49,318 bases of DNA from Sphingobacteriales bacterium (GTDB taxonomy: Bacteria; Bacteroidota; Bacteroidia; Chitinophagales; Chitinophagaceae), in the NCBI GenBank assembly GCA_016200915.1, contig JACQDV010000042.1, forward strand, positions 1 through 49,318, in the 5' to 3' direction. The first letter of the stretch is position 1, and each line of letters opens with the position of its first letter. The notes beneath the pieces were generated by a model. It made no database searches and was not told the DNA's origin. It saw nothing but the letters and a program-made list of their open reading frames with translations. This document shows, piece by piece, positions 1-9,093 of the stretch. A program made the translations under genes and the position numbers.

Positions 1-296
1 CACCGCTGTTGCTGGGCTTTTTTCTTACAAACATTCCCAAATTTAATCAGGGGACACCCAAAACCAAATCAGCAATTCAATACCAGTAAGAGTTTCAGTA
101 GATTTTTTTGGGATTTTTCAAAAAGTGCGGAACTCAGGAGATAAACATTACCTTCCCTTTTTTGTTGTGAAAGTGATTTTTAAGAAAGGAATGTGTACCT
201 TTTTCCGTCATACTTGCGTTACATTTTACCAGTAAAAAAGATGTTAAACGGAAGCAAACACAACGATTTAATTTGGAGATCACTAAAAATAATTGC
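1..296. other. Left-edge non-coding stretch
   Basis: No convincing gene is visible. The DNA is AT-rich and lies upstream of the efflux operon, so it should hold that operon's promoter. A partial match to the Bacteroidota -7 element (TACCTTTT, about 198-205) is the best candidate I see, and it is weak. The first bases may be the tail of a feature outside the window. Confidence 0.4.
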
Positions 297-1358
297 ATGG
301 CAAGGCTCACTTACTTAAGATTTGTATTAATCAATTTTACATTAATGATGGCACTTGCCGCTTGTAAAGAAAAACCTTCTGTAAACAAACCCAAACAAGA
401 TCCGCCCACAGTTGTAGATGTAATAATTGCCAATCCCCAGCCCGTTACTAATATTATTGAAGCAAATGGTACAGTAGTGGCAGATGAATTTGTACAACTG
501 CACCCGGAAGTAAGCGGACGTATTACTTACTTGCAGGTTAAGGAAGGTGATCGTGTACAAAAAGGAACTGTGATTGCCCGTATCAACAGCGCCGACCTCG
601 CTGCACAATTACAAAAAAGCAAAGCACAATTAGAGCTGGCTAAACTCACCGAGCAACGTTTGAAAAAATTAATTGATGTTGGTGGCGTTAACCAGGCAGA
701 TTATGATGCTGCTGTAAATAATGTGACCTCTCTTCAATCTGACATAAACTATACACAGGCATTAATTGATAAAACAATCATCCGTGCACCGTTTAGCGGT
801 GTGGTTGGATTAAGACAAGTAAGCCCAGGTGCATTTGTAACTACGGCTGATGTTATTGCCAGCATTCAGCAATATGATAAGATAAAGATTGATTTTACAT
901 TACCAGAATCTTATGCTGATCTTATAAAAAAGGGTTCAGTAGTTTCTGTAGCATTAGATGAGGATACTGGTTCAAAGAAAAAAGCAACCATCATTGCTAT
1001 AGAACCACAGGTAAATCAAACCAGCAGAAATCTTACCGTAAGAGCCATTTTACAGGATGGCAAACCTAATCCCGGTGCTTTTGTAAAAGTGTATATACAG
1101 AATGATGGACAAAAGCAGGCGATATTAGTACCGACGAATGCAATCATACCTGATGATAAAAACAATCAACTAGTATTAGTAAAAGGCGGTAAAGCCACTT
1201 TTGTAAATATTACTACTGGTCAGCGCTTTGCCGGTAATGCAGAGATCACTAAAGGAATAAATCCCGGTGATACCATTGTAGTAACAGGCGTATTGTTTGC
1301 CCGGCCCAAATCCAACGTTAAGATCAGGAGTGTGAAAACACTGGATCAATTAAAATAA
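297..1358 (+). CDS. RND efflux periplasmic adaptor (HlyD/MexA family), lipoprotein
   Basis: Membrane-fusion subunit of a tripartite RND exporter; it bridges the inner-membrane pump to the TolC channel. The protein is 353 aa from the ATG at 297. This start gives a clean lipoprotein signal with lipobox ALAAC (Cys about 23), whereas the longer frame would begin at a TTG at 273. Next come a biotinyl-lipoyl-like half motif (HPEVSGRITYLQVKEGDRV), a coiled-coil hairpin (about 95-150), the returning half motif (IRAPFSGVVGLRQVSPGAFV) and beta-barrel and membrane-proximal domains. It is the first gene of an operon, with the pump 54 bp downstream. Family membership is clear; the substrate cannot be told from sequence. 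Confidence 0.93.
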   Translation: MARLTYLRFVLINFTLMMALAACKEKPSVNKPKQDPPTVVDVIIANPQPVTNIIEANGTVVADEFVQLHPEVSGRITYLQVKEGDRVQKGTVIARINSADLAAQLQKSKAQLELAKLTEQRLKKLIDVGGVNQADYDAAVNNVTSLQSDINYTQALIDKTIIRAPFSGVVGLRQVSPGAFVTTADVIASIQQYDKIKIDFTLPESYADLIKKGSVVSVALDEDTGSKKKATIIAIEPQVNQTSRNLTVRAILQDGKPNPGAFVKVYIQNDGQKQAILVPTNAIIPDDKNNQLVLVKGGKATFVNITTGQRFAGNAEITKGINPGDTIVVTGVLFARPKSNVKIRSVKTLDQLK

Positions 1359-1412
1359 TCAGCACAGGTGTTTACCATTTTGGTGTACGCCTCAAATAAT
1401 ATCAGGTAACAG

Positions 1413-4400
1413 ATGAACATTTCTGAACTTTCTTTAAGAAGACCGGTATTCGCAACGGTAATGAACCTTGCCCTCATACTTTTTGGTATGGTGGGTTTTA
1501 CTTTCCTCGCCATCAGAGATTATCCTGCTATTGATCCGCCTATTATTTCAGTAAGCACTTCTTATACCGGCGCCAATCCTGATATCATCGAAAGCCAGAT
1601 AACTGAACCCCTGGAAAAACAGATCAATGGTATTCCCGGTATTCGCACTATCACTTCATCAAGTACCCTGGGCAATAGCCAAATCAGTGTTGAGTTTAAT
1701 TTGGGTACGGACTTAGAAGCTGCGGCAAGTGATGTTCGTGATAAAGTAAGCCAGGCCGTCCGGAATCTTCCGCAAAACATAGATGCACCACCTGTTGTAA
1801 CCAAGTCGGATGCTAACAGTGATTTTATTTTGATACTGGCAGTACAAAGTCATTCCAAAAGTTTGCTGGAGCTGAGTGATTATGCAGAGAATGTTTTACA
1901 GCAACAATTACAAACCATCAGCCAGGTAAGTTCGGTTAATATATTCGGGCAAAAGCGTTACTCCATGCGCCTGTGGCTAAAGCCGGATAAGATGAGTGCA
2001 TATGGTGTTGCTTTTACTGATATCAACACCGCATTGAGCAAAGAAAACATTGAGCTACCTCCCGGAAAAATTTATGGTTCCAATACAGAACTTACCATTA
2101 GAGTTTTGGGAAGATTAACTACAGAAGATCAGTTTCGCAATCTTATTATTAAAGAAGATAATAATGGTATTGTGCGGTTGAATGATATAGCAAAAGTTGA
2201 ACTCGCCCCTGAAAATTTAGAACAAAGCTGGAAGTTAAACGGAGTAAATGCTGTTGGTTTAGCAATCATTCCGCAACCCGGAGCTAATAATATTGCCATA
2301 GCTGATGATTTCTATAAAAAGCTTGATCAAGTCAAAAAGAATAATCGTTCTGATATTGAGTTCAAGGTTTTAATAGATAATACACTAAATATTCGTCAGT
2401 CATTAAGTGAGGTTGAAGAAACTTTATTCATCGCATTTGGATTAGTAATACTGGTGATCTTCTTTTTCTTCCGCAACTGGTTAATTGCCATCCGTCCGCT
2501 GATTGATATTCCTATCTCATTAATTGCTACCTTCTTTATCATGTATGTTTCCGGCTTCTCTATAAACATACTCACTTTATTAGCCGTCGTATTAGCAACA
2601 GGATTGGTGGTAGATGATGGTATTGTAGTAACAGAAAATATTTTCCGGAAGATTGAAGAAGGAATGCCTGTTAAACGGGCAGCATTAGAAGGAAGTAAAG
2701 AAATTTTCTTTGCCGTTATTTCCACCTCTGTAACATTGGCCGTAGTTTTTTTACCAGTGATATTTTTAGAAGGTTTTATTGGTCGTTTGTTCAGGGAGTT
2801 TGGAGTTGCATTGGCAGCGGCAGTTTTAATTTCTGCATTAGTATCACTCACCATCACTCCTGTATTGAATGTTTTGCTCACCAGAAAGAACAGTGGTCAT
2901 GGACGCTTTTATCACATGACCGAACCATTCTTTACCGGAATGGAAACAGGTTATCAGCGAATGCTGAAAGGGTTTATGAAAATAAGATGGGCTGCATGGG
3001 TTATTATTGTAGTGTGTGTTGGGCTGATCTGGCTAAGCTTTATCAATTTAAAAAGCGAACTGGCTCCACTGGAAGATAAAAGCAGTATTCGTTTTAATAT
3101 GACCGGTCCTGAAGGAACAAGTTATAACGGAATGGTGAAGATAGTAGATGAGTTCAGTAATTATTTATATGATTCCATCCCTGAACGGGATTTTGTTTTT
3201 GCCCGTACTCCTGCCGGTGGTGCTAATAACAGTGCACAACCAAGGTTAGCATTAATACCTCCGGATGAAAGAAAAAGAAGCCAGGCTGATATAGTAAGTG
3301 ATCTGCAAAAAAAATTATCACGATTTAACCAGGCAAGAATTTTTCCGGTACAGGAACAAACTATAGCAGTAGGTCTTGGTTCAAGAGCCAGCTTACCTAT
3401 TCAATTTATTTTACAAAACCAGGATTTGAATAAACTGCATGACATCATTCCGAAGTTTTTAGAAGAAGCAAGAAAGGATAAAACATTCAGCAATGTAGAT
3501 GTGAATTTAAAATTCAACCGGCCAGAAATACGATTGACCGTTGACCGGATGAAGATCAAAGATATTGGTTTATCAACACAGGATGTTATCTCCTGCATTC
3601 AATCTGCTTTCAGTGGCGGACGATTAGCATATTTTATTCAGAATGGATTTCAATACTCTGTTATTGCACAGGTGGAACGAACAGACAGAGATAAACCACA
3701 GGATATAGAAAATCTTTACGTAAGAAACAACAAAGGCGACCTGATTCCATTAGATGCAGTGGTGCATATGGAAGAAAATACCAGTCCATCTACACTTTTC
3801 CATTACAATCGTTATAAAGCAGCCACTATAACAGCTGCTTTATCGGATGGATATACAATAGGTGACGGAATAAAAGCCATGCAGGGTATTGCCAATAAAC
3901 TACTGGACGAAAGTTATCAAACATCCCTATCAGGTCCATCAAGAGATTATGCTGAAAGTTCCTCTAATATTGTGTTTGCATTTATACTGGCATTAGCACT
4001 CATCTATCTTATTCTCGCTGCACAATTTGAAAGTTTCTTTGATCCGTTTACGATAATGTTTACTGTGCCATTGGCATTGTGTGGAGCTTTATTAAGTTTA
4101 TGGATATTTGGGCAAACACTAAATATCTTTTCTGAAATTGGTATGATCATGCTGATCGGTTTGGTTACAAAGAACGGTATTCTTATTGTTGAATTTGCCA
4201 ATCAAAAAAGAGCACAGGGGATCAATAAAGTTCAGGCTGTGCTGGATGCAGCATCACAACGCTTACGTCCAATTTTGATGACGAGTTTGGCAACATCATT
4301 AGGTGCATTGCCAATTGCATTAAGTTTAGGTGCTTCTTCTTCCAGTCGTAAGCCATTGGGAATTGTGGTGGTTTGTGGCATACTTTTCTCACTAATTCTA

Positions 4401-4508
4401 ACATTGTTTGTAATACCGGCTGTATATACATTTATTTCCGGCAAGCATAAAACACAAAAACAAATTGATGAAGAATTGCTTGGCATAGAGCCGGAAGAAA
4501 AAAAATAA
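1413..4508 (+). CDS. RND multidrug-type efflux permease (HAE1/AcrB-like)
   Basis: Inner-membrane proton-driven pump of 1031 aa, the usual length for the AcrB/MdtB/MexF group. The N-terminus (MNISELSLRRPVFATVMN) is typical. The TM4 proton-relay acidic pair is present in GLVVDDGIVVTENIFR, and the conserved TM10 lysine in GLVTKNGILIVEFANQ. Two large periplasmic loops flank the first and second halves, as expected from the internal duplication giving 12 membrane spans. It is followed after 12 bp by the tolC-like gene, so adaptor, pump and outer channel are co-transcribed. Family knowledge supports export of drugs, detergents or other amphiphiles; which one is unknown. Confidence 0.96.
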   Translation: MNISELSLRRPVFATVMNLALILFGMVGFTFLAIRDYPAIDPPIISVSTSYTGANPDIIESQITEPLEKQINGIPGIRTITSSSTLGNSQISVEFNLGTDLEAAASDVRDKVSQAVRNLPQNIDAPPVVTKSDANSDFILILAVQSHSKSLLELSDYAENVLQQQLQTISQVSSVNIFGQKRYSMRLWLKPDKMSAYGVAFTDINTALSKENIELPPGKIYGSNTELTIRVLGRLTTEDQFRNLIIKEDNNGIVRLNDIAKVELAPENLEQSWKLNGVNAVGLAIIPQPGANNIAIADDFYKKLDQVKKNNRSDIEFKVLIDNTLNIRQSLSEVEETLFIAFGLVILVIFFFFRNWLIAIRPLIDIPISLIATFFIMYVSGFSINILTLLAVVLATGLVVDDGIVVTENIFRKIEEGMPVKRAALEGSKEIFFAVISTSVTLAVVFLPVIFLEGFIGRLFREFGVALAAAVLISALVSLTITPVLNVLLTRKNSGHGRFYHMTEPFFTGMETGYQRMLKGFMKIRWAAWVIIVVCVGLIWLSFINLKSELAPLEDKSSIRFNMTGPEGTSYNGMVKIVDEFSNYLYDSIPERDFVFARTPAGGANNSAQPRLALIPPDERKRSQADIVSDLQKKLSRFNQARIFPVQEQTIAVGLGSRASLPIQFILQNQDLNKLHDIIPKFLEEARKDKTFSNVDVNLKFNRPEIRLTVDRMKIKDIGLSTQDVISCIQSAFSGGRLAYFIQNGFQYSVIAQVERTDRDKPQDIENLYVRNNKGDLIPLDAVVHMEENTSPSTLFHYNRYKAATITAALSDGYTIGDGIKAMQGIANKLLDESYQTSLSGPSRDYAESSSNIVFAFILALALIYLILAAQFESFFDPFTIMFTVPLALCGALLSLWIFGQTLNIFSEIGMIMLIGLVTKNGILIVEFANQKRAQGINKVQAVLDAASQRLRPILMTSLATSLGALPIALSLGASSSSRKPLGIVVVCGILFSLILTLFVIPAVYTFISGKHKTQKQIDEELLGIEPEEKK

Positions 4509-4520
4509 TTGGTTTGAGTT

Positions 4521-5828
4521 ATGTTATATAAAAAAATTTTATTGCTGTTAGTGTTAGTCGTATTCATAATGACTAACAATGCATCTTCACAAAATCTTTC
4601 ATTGCAGGATGCCATCAGTATTGCATTAAAGAATAATCTTGATATACAGGTACTGAAGAATAATGTGGAGATCAGTAATATCAACAATCACATTGGTGTG
4701 GCTGGTGGACTGCCAACAGTATCTGGTACTTTGTCTGACAACGAACAAGTATCAAACATCAATCAAAAATTAAATACAGGTACTGTAATAAAAAGAAATG
4801 GTGCAGTGGGTAATACTTTAGGCGCTGGTATAAGCGGCAGCATTTTGCTTTATAACGGATCAAGAGTAGTGAGTACCAAAAAACGTTTGGAGCAATTAGA
4901 GTCGCAAAGTGAGCAGTATCTTAACTCTGAAATACAAAACCTGGCGGCGGCTGTTATCACTGCTTATTATGATGTGGTTCGTCAGCAATCGTATATTAAA
5001 ACATTAGATCGTTCTATTGAGGCTTCAGAAAAAAGATTAGACATTGTAAAGATTCAGCAAAGTGTGGGCATGGCTAATAACGCTGATCTCTATCAATCAC
5101 AGGTTGATCTGAATTCATTATTACAATCCAAACAATCGCAGCTCACCGTAGTTGACCAGGCTAAAACAAGTTTGCTGACCTTAATGAATCTTCGTCCTGA
5201 TTCATTGATCAACATCAGCGATACTATTATTACAGATAAATCAATTGTATTAGGCGATGTGTTATCGAGGCTGGGCAACAATGCTGATATTATTGCTGCC
5301 AGCATGCAGATCACCATCAATCAATTAATTTCAAAAGAAGTAGCGGCACAACGTTATCCATCTGTAAGAGCAAACACTGCGTATAATCTAAACCGTACTC
5401 AATCAACCGGCGGACAATTATTATTAAATCAAAACCAGGGAGCTTCAGCTGGTATTTCGGTGGCTATTCCTATTTATAATGGAACAGTTTTTAAACGTCA
5501 GCAAAAAATAGCTGATATCAATACAAAGAATGCTGCCCTGCAAAAAGAAATATTAATGCGGAATTACAGTGCGGATGTGGTAAAGATTTTTCAATCCTAT
5601 CATGCAGGAATGCAGCAAATAGAAACACAACAAAAGAATGTGGAACTGGCGCAAAAACTTTTAGACCTTGCTTTATACCGTTACCAATTACGTTCAGCAA
5701 CAATTTTGGAAGTTAAGCAGGCACAACAAAGTTTCGAAGATGCTTCCTTTACTTTAACCAATTTAAATTTTGCAGCTAAGTCAGCAGAAATTGAATTGAG
5801 AAGAGTTTCTAACCAGGTGAAGTTTTAA
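4521..5828 (+). CDS. TolC-family outer membrane efflux channel
   Basis: Outer-membrane factor completing the RND exporter. It is 435 aa with a signal peptide (about residues 1-23, ending ASSQ) followed by LSLQDAISIALKNNLDIQVL, the standard start of the first OEP repeat. Long helical stretches rich in Gln, Asn and Ala and two repeats (about 25-220 and 240-430) match the trimeric alpha-barrel fold. It is the last gene of the operon and converges with the lipoprotein gene that ends at 5850. No obvious strong terminator lies in the 21-bp gap. Confidence 0.94.
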   Translation: MLYKKILLLLVLVVFIMTNNASSQNLSLQDAISIALKNNLDIQVLKNNVEISNINNHIGVAGGLPTVSGTLSDNEQVSNINQKLNTGTVIKRNGAVGNTLGAGISGSILLYNGSRVVSTKKRLEQLESQSEQYLNSEIQNLAAAVITAYYDVVRQQSYIKTLDRSIEASEKRLDIVKIQQSVGMANNADLYQSQVDLNSLLQSKQSQLTVVDQAKTSLLTLMNLRPDSLINISDTIITDKSIVLGDVLSRLGNNADIIAASMQITINQLISKEVAAQRYPSVRANTAYNLNRTQSTGGQLLLNQNQGASAGISVAIPIYNGTVFKRQQKIADINTKNAALQKEILMRNYSADVVKIFQSYHAGMQQIETQQKNVELAQKLLDLALYRYQLRSATILEVKQAQQSFEDASFTLTNLNFAAKSAEIELRRVSNQVKF

Positions 5829-5849
5829 TGCAGGTGTTTTATATTGTAT

Positions 5850-6530
5850 TTACCGGCAATTGTTGTATTCTTTTACAATACGCTTGAATACTTCTTCTTT
5901 TTTTCCATCAATTGAAAGCTGCTTTACAAAATATCCGCTCTGTCTTTGTTTTACTTTTTCTGCGAGTGTCGGGCAATCTTCGACGATAGTACCCACTTTA
6001 TAATCAAAGTCCGGAAAAAACTTTGGCCCACGGATACTCCAGGCAATAAGTCTGTCATCATTTTTTAACGAAACGAAATAATCAAAATGATCTGCCCCAT
6101 CCGTTGATTGTGTACGGGGTTGATACAATTCGTATAAACTCATCTTTGCATTTTCAGGAGTAAGTCTCTTTACAAATAATAAATTGTTGACATTTGGCGT
6201 ATAAACTTTATCTCTTGCAGGAATTTCATATGCCTCAAGGTTTATTTCTTTGGGAAAATAATAATCGCCATTATAGATGTAATACTTAACATCAGATACT
6301 ATGATTTTTTTAGTTGCCCCTTCCTTTGTCACCAGGCTGAGCTGTTTGTTTGTTTCATGTCCTGTTTCAAACTGCACGGTTAGCTTCCCGTCTATTTCCG
6401 TACCATTCATTAAAACCACATGACTGTCTTCGTTTAATAAATCATTTGAAGAACGGAAATAGGAGGTTGACTTACATCCACTAATAAACGCCAGGGTGAA
6501 TACACAAAATAATAATTTAAGGTTTGCCAT
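5850..6530 (-). CDS. Uncharacterised lipoprotein
   Basis: Protein of 226 aa that I do not recognise. It has a lipoprotein signal peptide with lipobox ISGC (Cys 19), so it should be membrane-anchored in the envelope. The body is mixed alpha/beta with a beta-rich first half (segments such as GTEIDGKLTVQFE and KKIIVSDVKYYIYNGDYYF, like a surface- or carbohydrate-associated sandwich) and a charged helical C-terminus. It stands alone between the efflux operon (convergent) and mqnC (same strand, start 53 bp beyond the mqnC stop). Confidence 0.75.
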   Translation of the reverse strand: MANLKLLFCVFTLAFISGCKSTSYFRSSNDLLNEDSHVVLMNGTEIDGKLTVQFETGHETNKQLSLVTKEGATKKIIVSDVKYYIYNGDYYFPKEINLEAYEIPARDKVYTPNVNNLLFVKRLTPENAKMSLYELYQPRTQSTDGADHFDYFVSLKNDDRLIAWSIRGPKFFPDFDYKVGTIVEDCPTLAEKVKQRQSGYFVKQLSIDGKKEEVFKRIVKEYNNCR

Positions 6531-6583
6531 AACGGTTAGTTTATTTATTCCTAAGGTATATTAAGATTGGTAAATACACTTCA

Positions 6584-7708
6584 TCAATAATCCACCACCT
6601 GCTCTTCAATCAACTGCGGAATCTCTCGCCACTCATATTGCTGGTTACGTAATTGAGGTTCAAATCCTGCGTCACGAATAGCGGCTTGTATAGATTTATA
6701 CGTAAAGCGGTGTGGTGCCCCGGCAGCACTCACTACATTTTCTTCCAGCATAATGCTTCCAAAATCATTGGCGCCACCATGCAATGCCAATTGAGCTGTT
6801 TGTTTACCAACAGTCAACCAGCTTGCCTGTATGTTTTTAATATTCGGCAGCATAATACGGCTGATGGCAATCATGCGTAAATATTCTTCCGGTGTGGTAA
6901 GATTATGTACACCTCTTATTCTTGCCAGCAACGTATCCACATCCTGGAATGTCCATGGAATAAATGCTAAGAACCCTTTTGCATCAGCAGGCTTGCGGCT
7001 TTGTACTTCCCGTATTTTAATTAAATGTTCAAAACGTTCTTCCAGTGTTTCCACATGGCCAAACATCATGGTAGCAGAAGTGGTGATGTTGAGTTTATGT
7101 GCTTCATGCATAATGTCCAACCACTCCTGTGCACCACATTTACCTTTACTGATCAATCTTCTTACTCTGTCCACCAATATCTCTGCACCGGCACCGGGTA
7201 AACTATCCATTCCTGCTTCTTTCAGTGCTACTAATACATCATGATGATTACTCTTCTCTTTTTTAGTAATATGTGCTACTTCCGGTGGCCCGAGTGTGTG
7301 CAGTTTTATTGCTGGAAATTCTTTTTTTATCTGGCGAAATGTATCTGCATAAAATTGTAATCCTAATTCCGGATGATGACCGCCCTGTAACAATAACTGA
7401 TCACCACCCCAGCGAATGGTTTCTTCAATTTTTTTACGGTAAGTAGGCATATCCGTAATATATGCTTCTGCATGACCAGGTATACGGTAGAAATTACAAA
7501 ACTTACAGTTTGCAATACATACATTGGTAGTGTTTACATTGCGGTCTATTTGCCAGGTTACTTTTCCATGTGGTACCTGTTTCTTTCTTAACTCATTGGC
7601 TACATACATCAACTCCGTTAAGGGACTCTGCTGAAACAAAAACATTCCTTCTTCCAAAGAAAGAAATTCAAAATTCATCGCCTTTTTATAAAGAGTAGCT
7701 AAATTCAT
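6584..7708 (-). CDS. mqnC: Cyclic dehypoxanthinyl futalosine synthase (radical SAM)
   Basis: Radical-SAM enzyme of the futalosine route to menaquinone; it cyclises dehypoxanthinyl futalosine. The radical-SAM cluster motif CX3CX2C is visible as CIANCKFC (Cys 64, 68, 71 from the chosen start), followed by NFYRIPGHAEAY and WGGDQLLLQGGHHPELGL, which are typical of MqnC as opposed to MqnE or CofH. The ORF is open to 7795, but I choose the ATG at 7708 (374 aa) because a -7 promoter element TACCTTTG sits at 7772-7765, inside the longer frame, and the extra residues are unlike the family. Other mqn genes are not in the window. Confidence 0.92.
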   Translation of the reverse strand: MNLATLYKKAMNFEFLSLEEGMFLFQQSPLTELMYVANELRKKQVPHGKVTWQIDRNVNTTNVCIANCKFCNFYRIPGHAEAYITDMPTYRKKIEETIRWGGDQLLLQGGHHPELGLQFYADTFRQIKKEFPAIKLHTLGPPEVAHITKKEKSNHHDVLVALKEAGMDSLPGAGAEILVDRVRRLISKGKCGAQEWLDIMHEAHKLNITTSATMMFGHVETLEERFEHLIKIREVQSRKPADAKGFLAFIPWTFQDVDTLLARIRGVHNLTTPEEYLRMIAISRIMLPNIKNIQASWLTVGKQTAQLALHGGANDFGSIMLEENVVSAAGAPHRFTYKSIQAAIRDAGFEPQLRNQQYEWREIPQLIEEQVVDY

Positions 7709-7764
7709 AGTAGTAATTTGATCTTTCTGTCCTAAATAAACACCTTTCGGGGTACAATAATTAC

Positions 7765-7772
7765 CAAAGGTA
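7765..7772 (-). promoter_or_regulatory. Bacteroidota -7 element for mqnC
   Basis: TACCTTTG on the minus strand matches TAnnTTTG exactly. It lies about 57 bp upstream of the chosen mqnC start and supports that start over the longer frame. No clear -33 box was identified. Confidence 0.5.
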
Positions 7773-7863
7773 CAACGAAGTGATATTTCATACACAGAAA
7801 AGAAGCGTTTAGAGTATTTGGTTTGTCTTACTGAGATATTTGCCTATTTTGAACCGCCGACAC

Positions 7864-9048
7864 ATGAAAAAAGGATTTCTATACTGGTTACTTTTTTTTC
7901 AATCGCTGTTTACTTTAGCACAACAGCCGGCTACTACTCATTCCACCCTGCTTACGCAATTTAGATTTAAGCAATTTTTTGGTGGTATTGTAATTTTAAA
8001 AGCCAAAGTAAATAACTGTCAGGATAGCCTCAACTTTATTCTCGATACAGGAAGCAGTGGTATTTCGCTTGATTCATCTACGGTGGAGGAACTAAAGCTA
8101 ACTAAAGTACCTTCAGACATCAGTATTGTGGGGATTGCCGGAACAAGGGTGTTGTCGTTTGTAAGGAATGCAACACTATACTTACCGGGACTAACTGTTC
8201 CTAATCTTGATTTTCATATTGCAAACTATGAGGTGTTGTCTCAAACTTATGGAGTTAATATTGATGGCATTATTGGCTATAGTTTTTTAAGACAATTTAT
8301 TGTGAGTGTAGATTATGATAGCCTGACAATAAAAATTTATTCTCCCGGCATATTTAAATATCCCCGCCAGGGTCATACTTTTAAGCCCTCCTTCACCCGC
8401 ATACCAGTAATTGATCTTTATACCAATGAAAGGCGTAAAATGACCACGAATTATTATTTTGATATTGGCGCCGGTCTTAGCCTTTTATTAAACGAACATT
8501 TTGTTTCCGATAGTGGTTTTTTAAGAAGTAAAAGGGAGCCCGTTACATCGCAGGTAGAGGGACTGGGTGGAAAAGCACAAATGCAGTTAACCATCACCAA
8601 ACAGGTGAAGATCGGACCTTATTCGTTCAGGAATGTGCCAACGTATATTTTTGAAGATCCCAATAATGTACTGGCATATCCGTCTCTCAGTGGTTTAATT
8701 GGAAATGATATATTAAGACGGTTTAATACTGTTTTAAATTATCCCGCCAGGGAAATTCATCTGGTGCCCAATAGTCATTATAATGATTTGTTTGATTATT
8801 CATACAGTGGTTTAAATATTTATTTCATTGATGGCAGGGTGGTAGTTGGTGAGGTAATGCAGGGTTCGCCTGCGGAAAATGCAGGGTTTAAACCAGGCGA
8901 TATAATATTTGGAATGGGAAATGATTTTAGTAATAATATTCAGCGCTATAAAGAAATTCTTCAAACTCCCGCGGGGAAAATAAACGTCATCGTGTTAAGA
9001 AACAGTGCTCCTACAATGATAGTACTCAAGGTTAGAAAAATTAAATAA
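7864..9048 (+). CDS. Secreted retropepsin-like aspartyl protease with C-terminal PDZ domain
   Basis: Protein of 394 aa from the ATG at 7864; an 8-codon extension would start at TTG. A signal peptide ends near TLAQQ. The first active-site motif is intact (FILDTGSSGISLD, Asp about 61). A second pepsin-like half has DIGAG (Asp about 200) in place of DTG/DSG, followed by hydrophobic LSLLLN. The last 85 residues form a PDZ domain (GEVMQGSPAENAGFKPGDII). This architecture is common in Bacteroidota secreted proteases and is annotated as aspartyl protease plus PDZ. The altered second motif keeps the Asp, so activity is likely but not certain. It converges with the helicase gene through a shared terminator hairpin. 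Confidence 0.88.
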   Translation: MKKGFLYWLLFFQSLFTLAQQPATTHSTLLTQFRFKQFFGGIVILKAKVNNCQDSLNFILDTGSSGISLDSSTVEELKLTKVPSDISIVGIAGTRVLSFVRNATLYLPGLTVPNLDFHIANYEVLSQTYGVNIDGIIGYSFLRQFIVSVDYDSLTIKIYSPGIFKYPRQGHTFKPSFTRIPVIDLYTNERRKMTTNYYFDIGAGLSLLLNEHFVSDSGFLRSKREPVTSQVEGLGGKAQMQLTITKQVKIGPYSFRNVPTYIFEDPNNVLAYPSLSGLIGNDILRRFNTVLNYPAREIHLVPNSHYNDLFDYSYSGLNIYFIDGRVVVGEVMQGSPAENAGFKPGDIIFGMGNDFSNNIQRYKEILQTPAGKINVIVLRNSAPTMIVLKVRKIK

Positions 9049-9080
9049 AAGAGGCTGTGATTGCAGCCTCTTAATTTTTT
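9049..9080. terminator. Bidirectional hairpin terminator
   Basis: A perfect 9-bp stem, AAGAGGCTG (9049-9057) with CAGCCTCTT (9064-9072), and a 6-nt loop, followed by AATTTTTTA. On the minus strand it is followed by TTATTTAA. It sits between the convergent protease and helicase genes and can serve both. Confidence 0.85.
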
Positions 9081-9093
9081 ATATACACTATCA

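Noticed and set aside
6657-6675. T-loop-like word GGTTCAAATCCTGCG here and again at 45122
   Set aside because: Both are inside clear coding genes (the AGFEP-type codons of MqnC and the foldase) and have no tRNA arms around them.
7709-7795. Longer mqnC start
   Set aside because: The -7 promoter element lies inside the extension and the extra residues are not family-like.
7803-7814. 12-bp match AAGCGTTTAGAG to the right-edge repeat at 49213
   Set aside because: A single shared 12-mer between two AT-rich regions is within chance for 49 kb compared on both strands.
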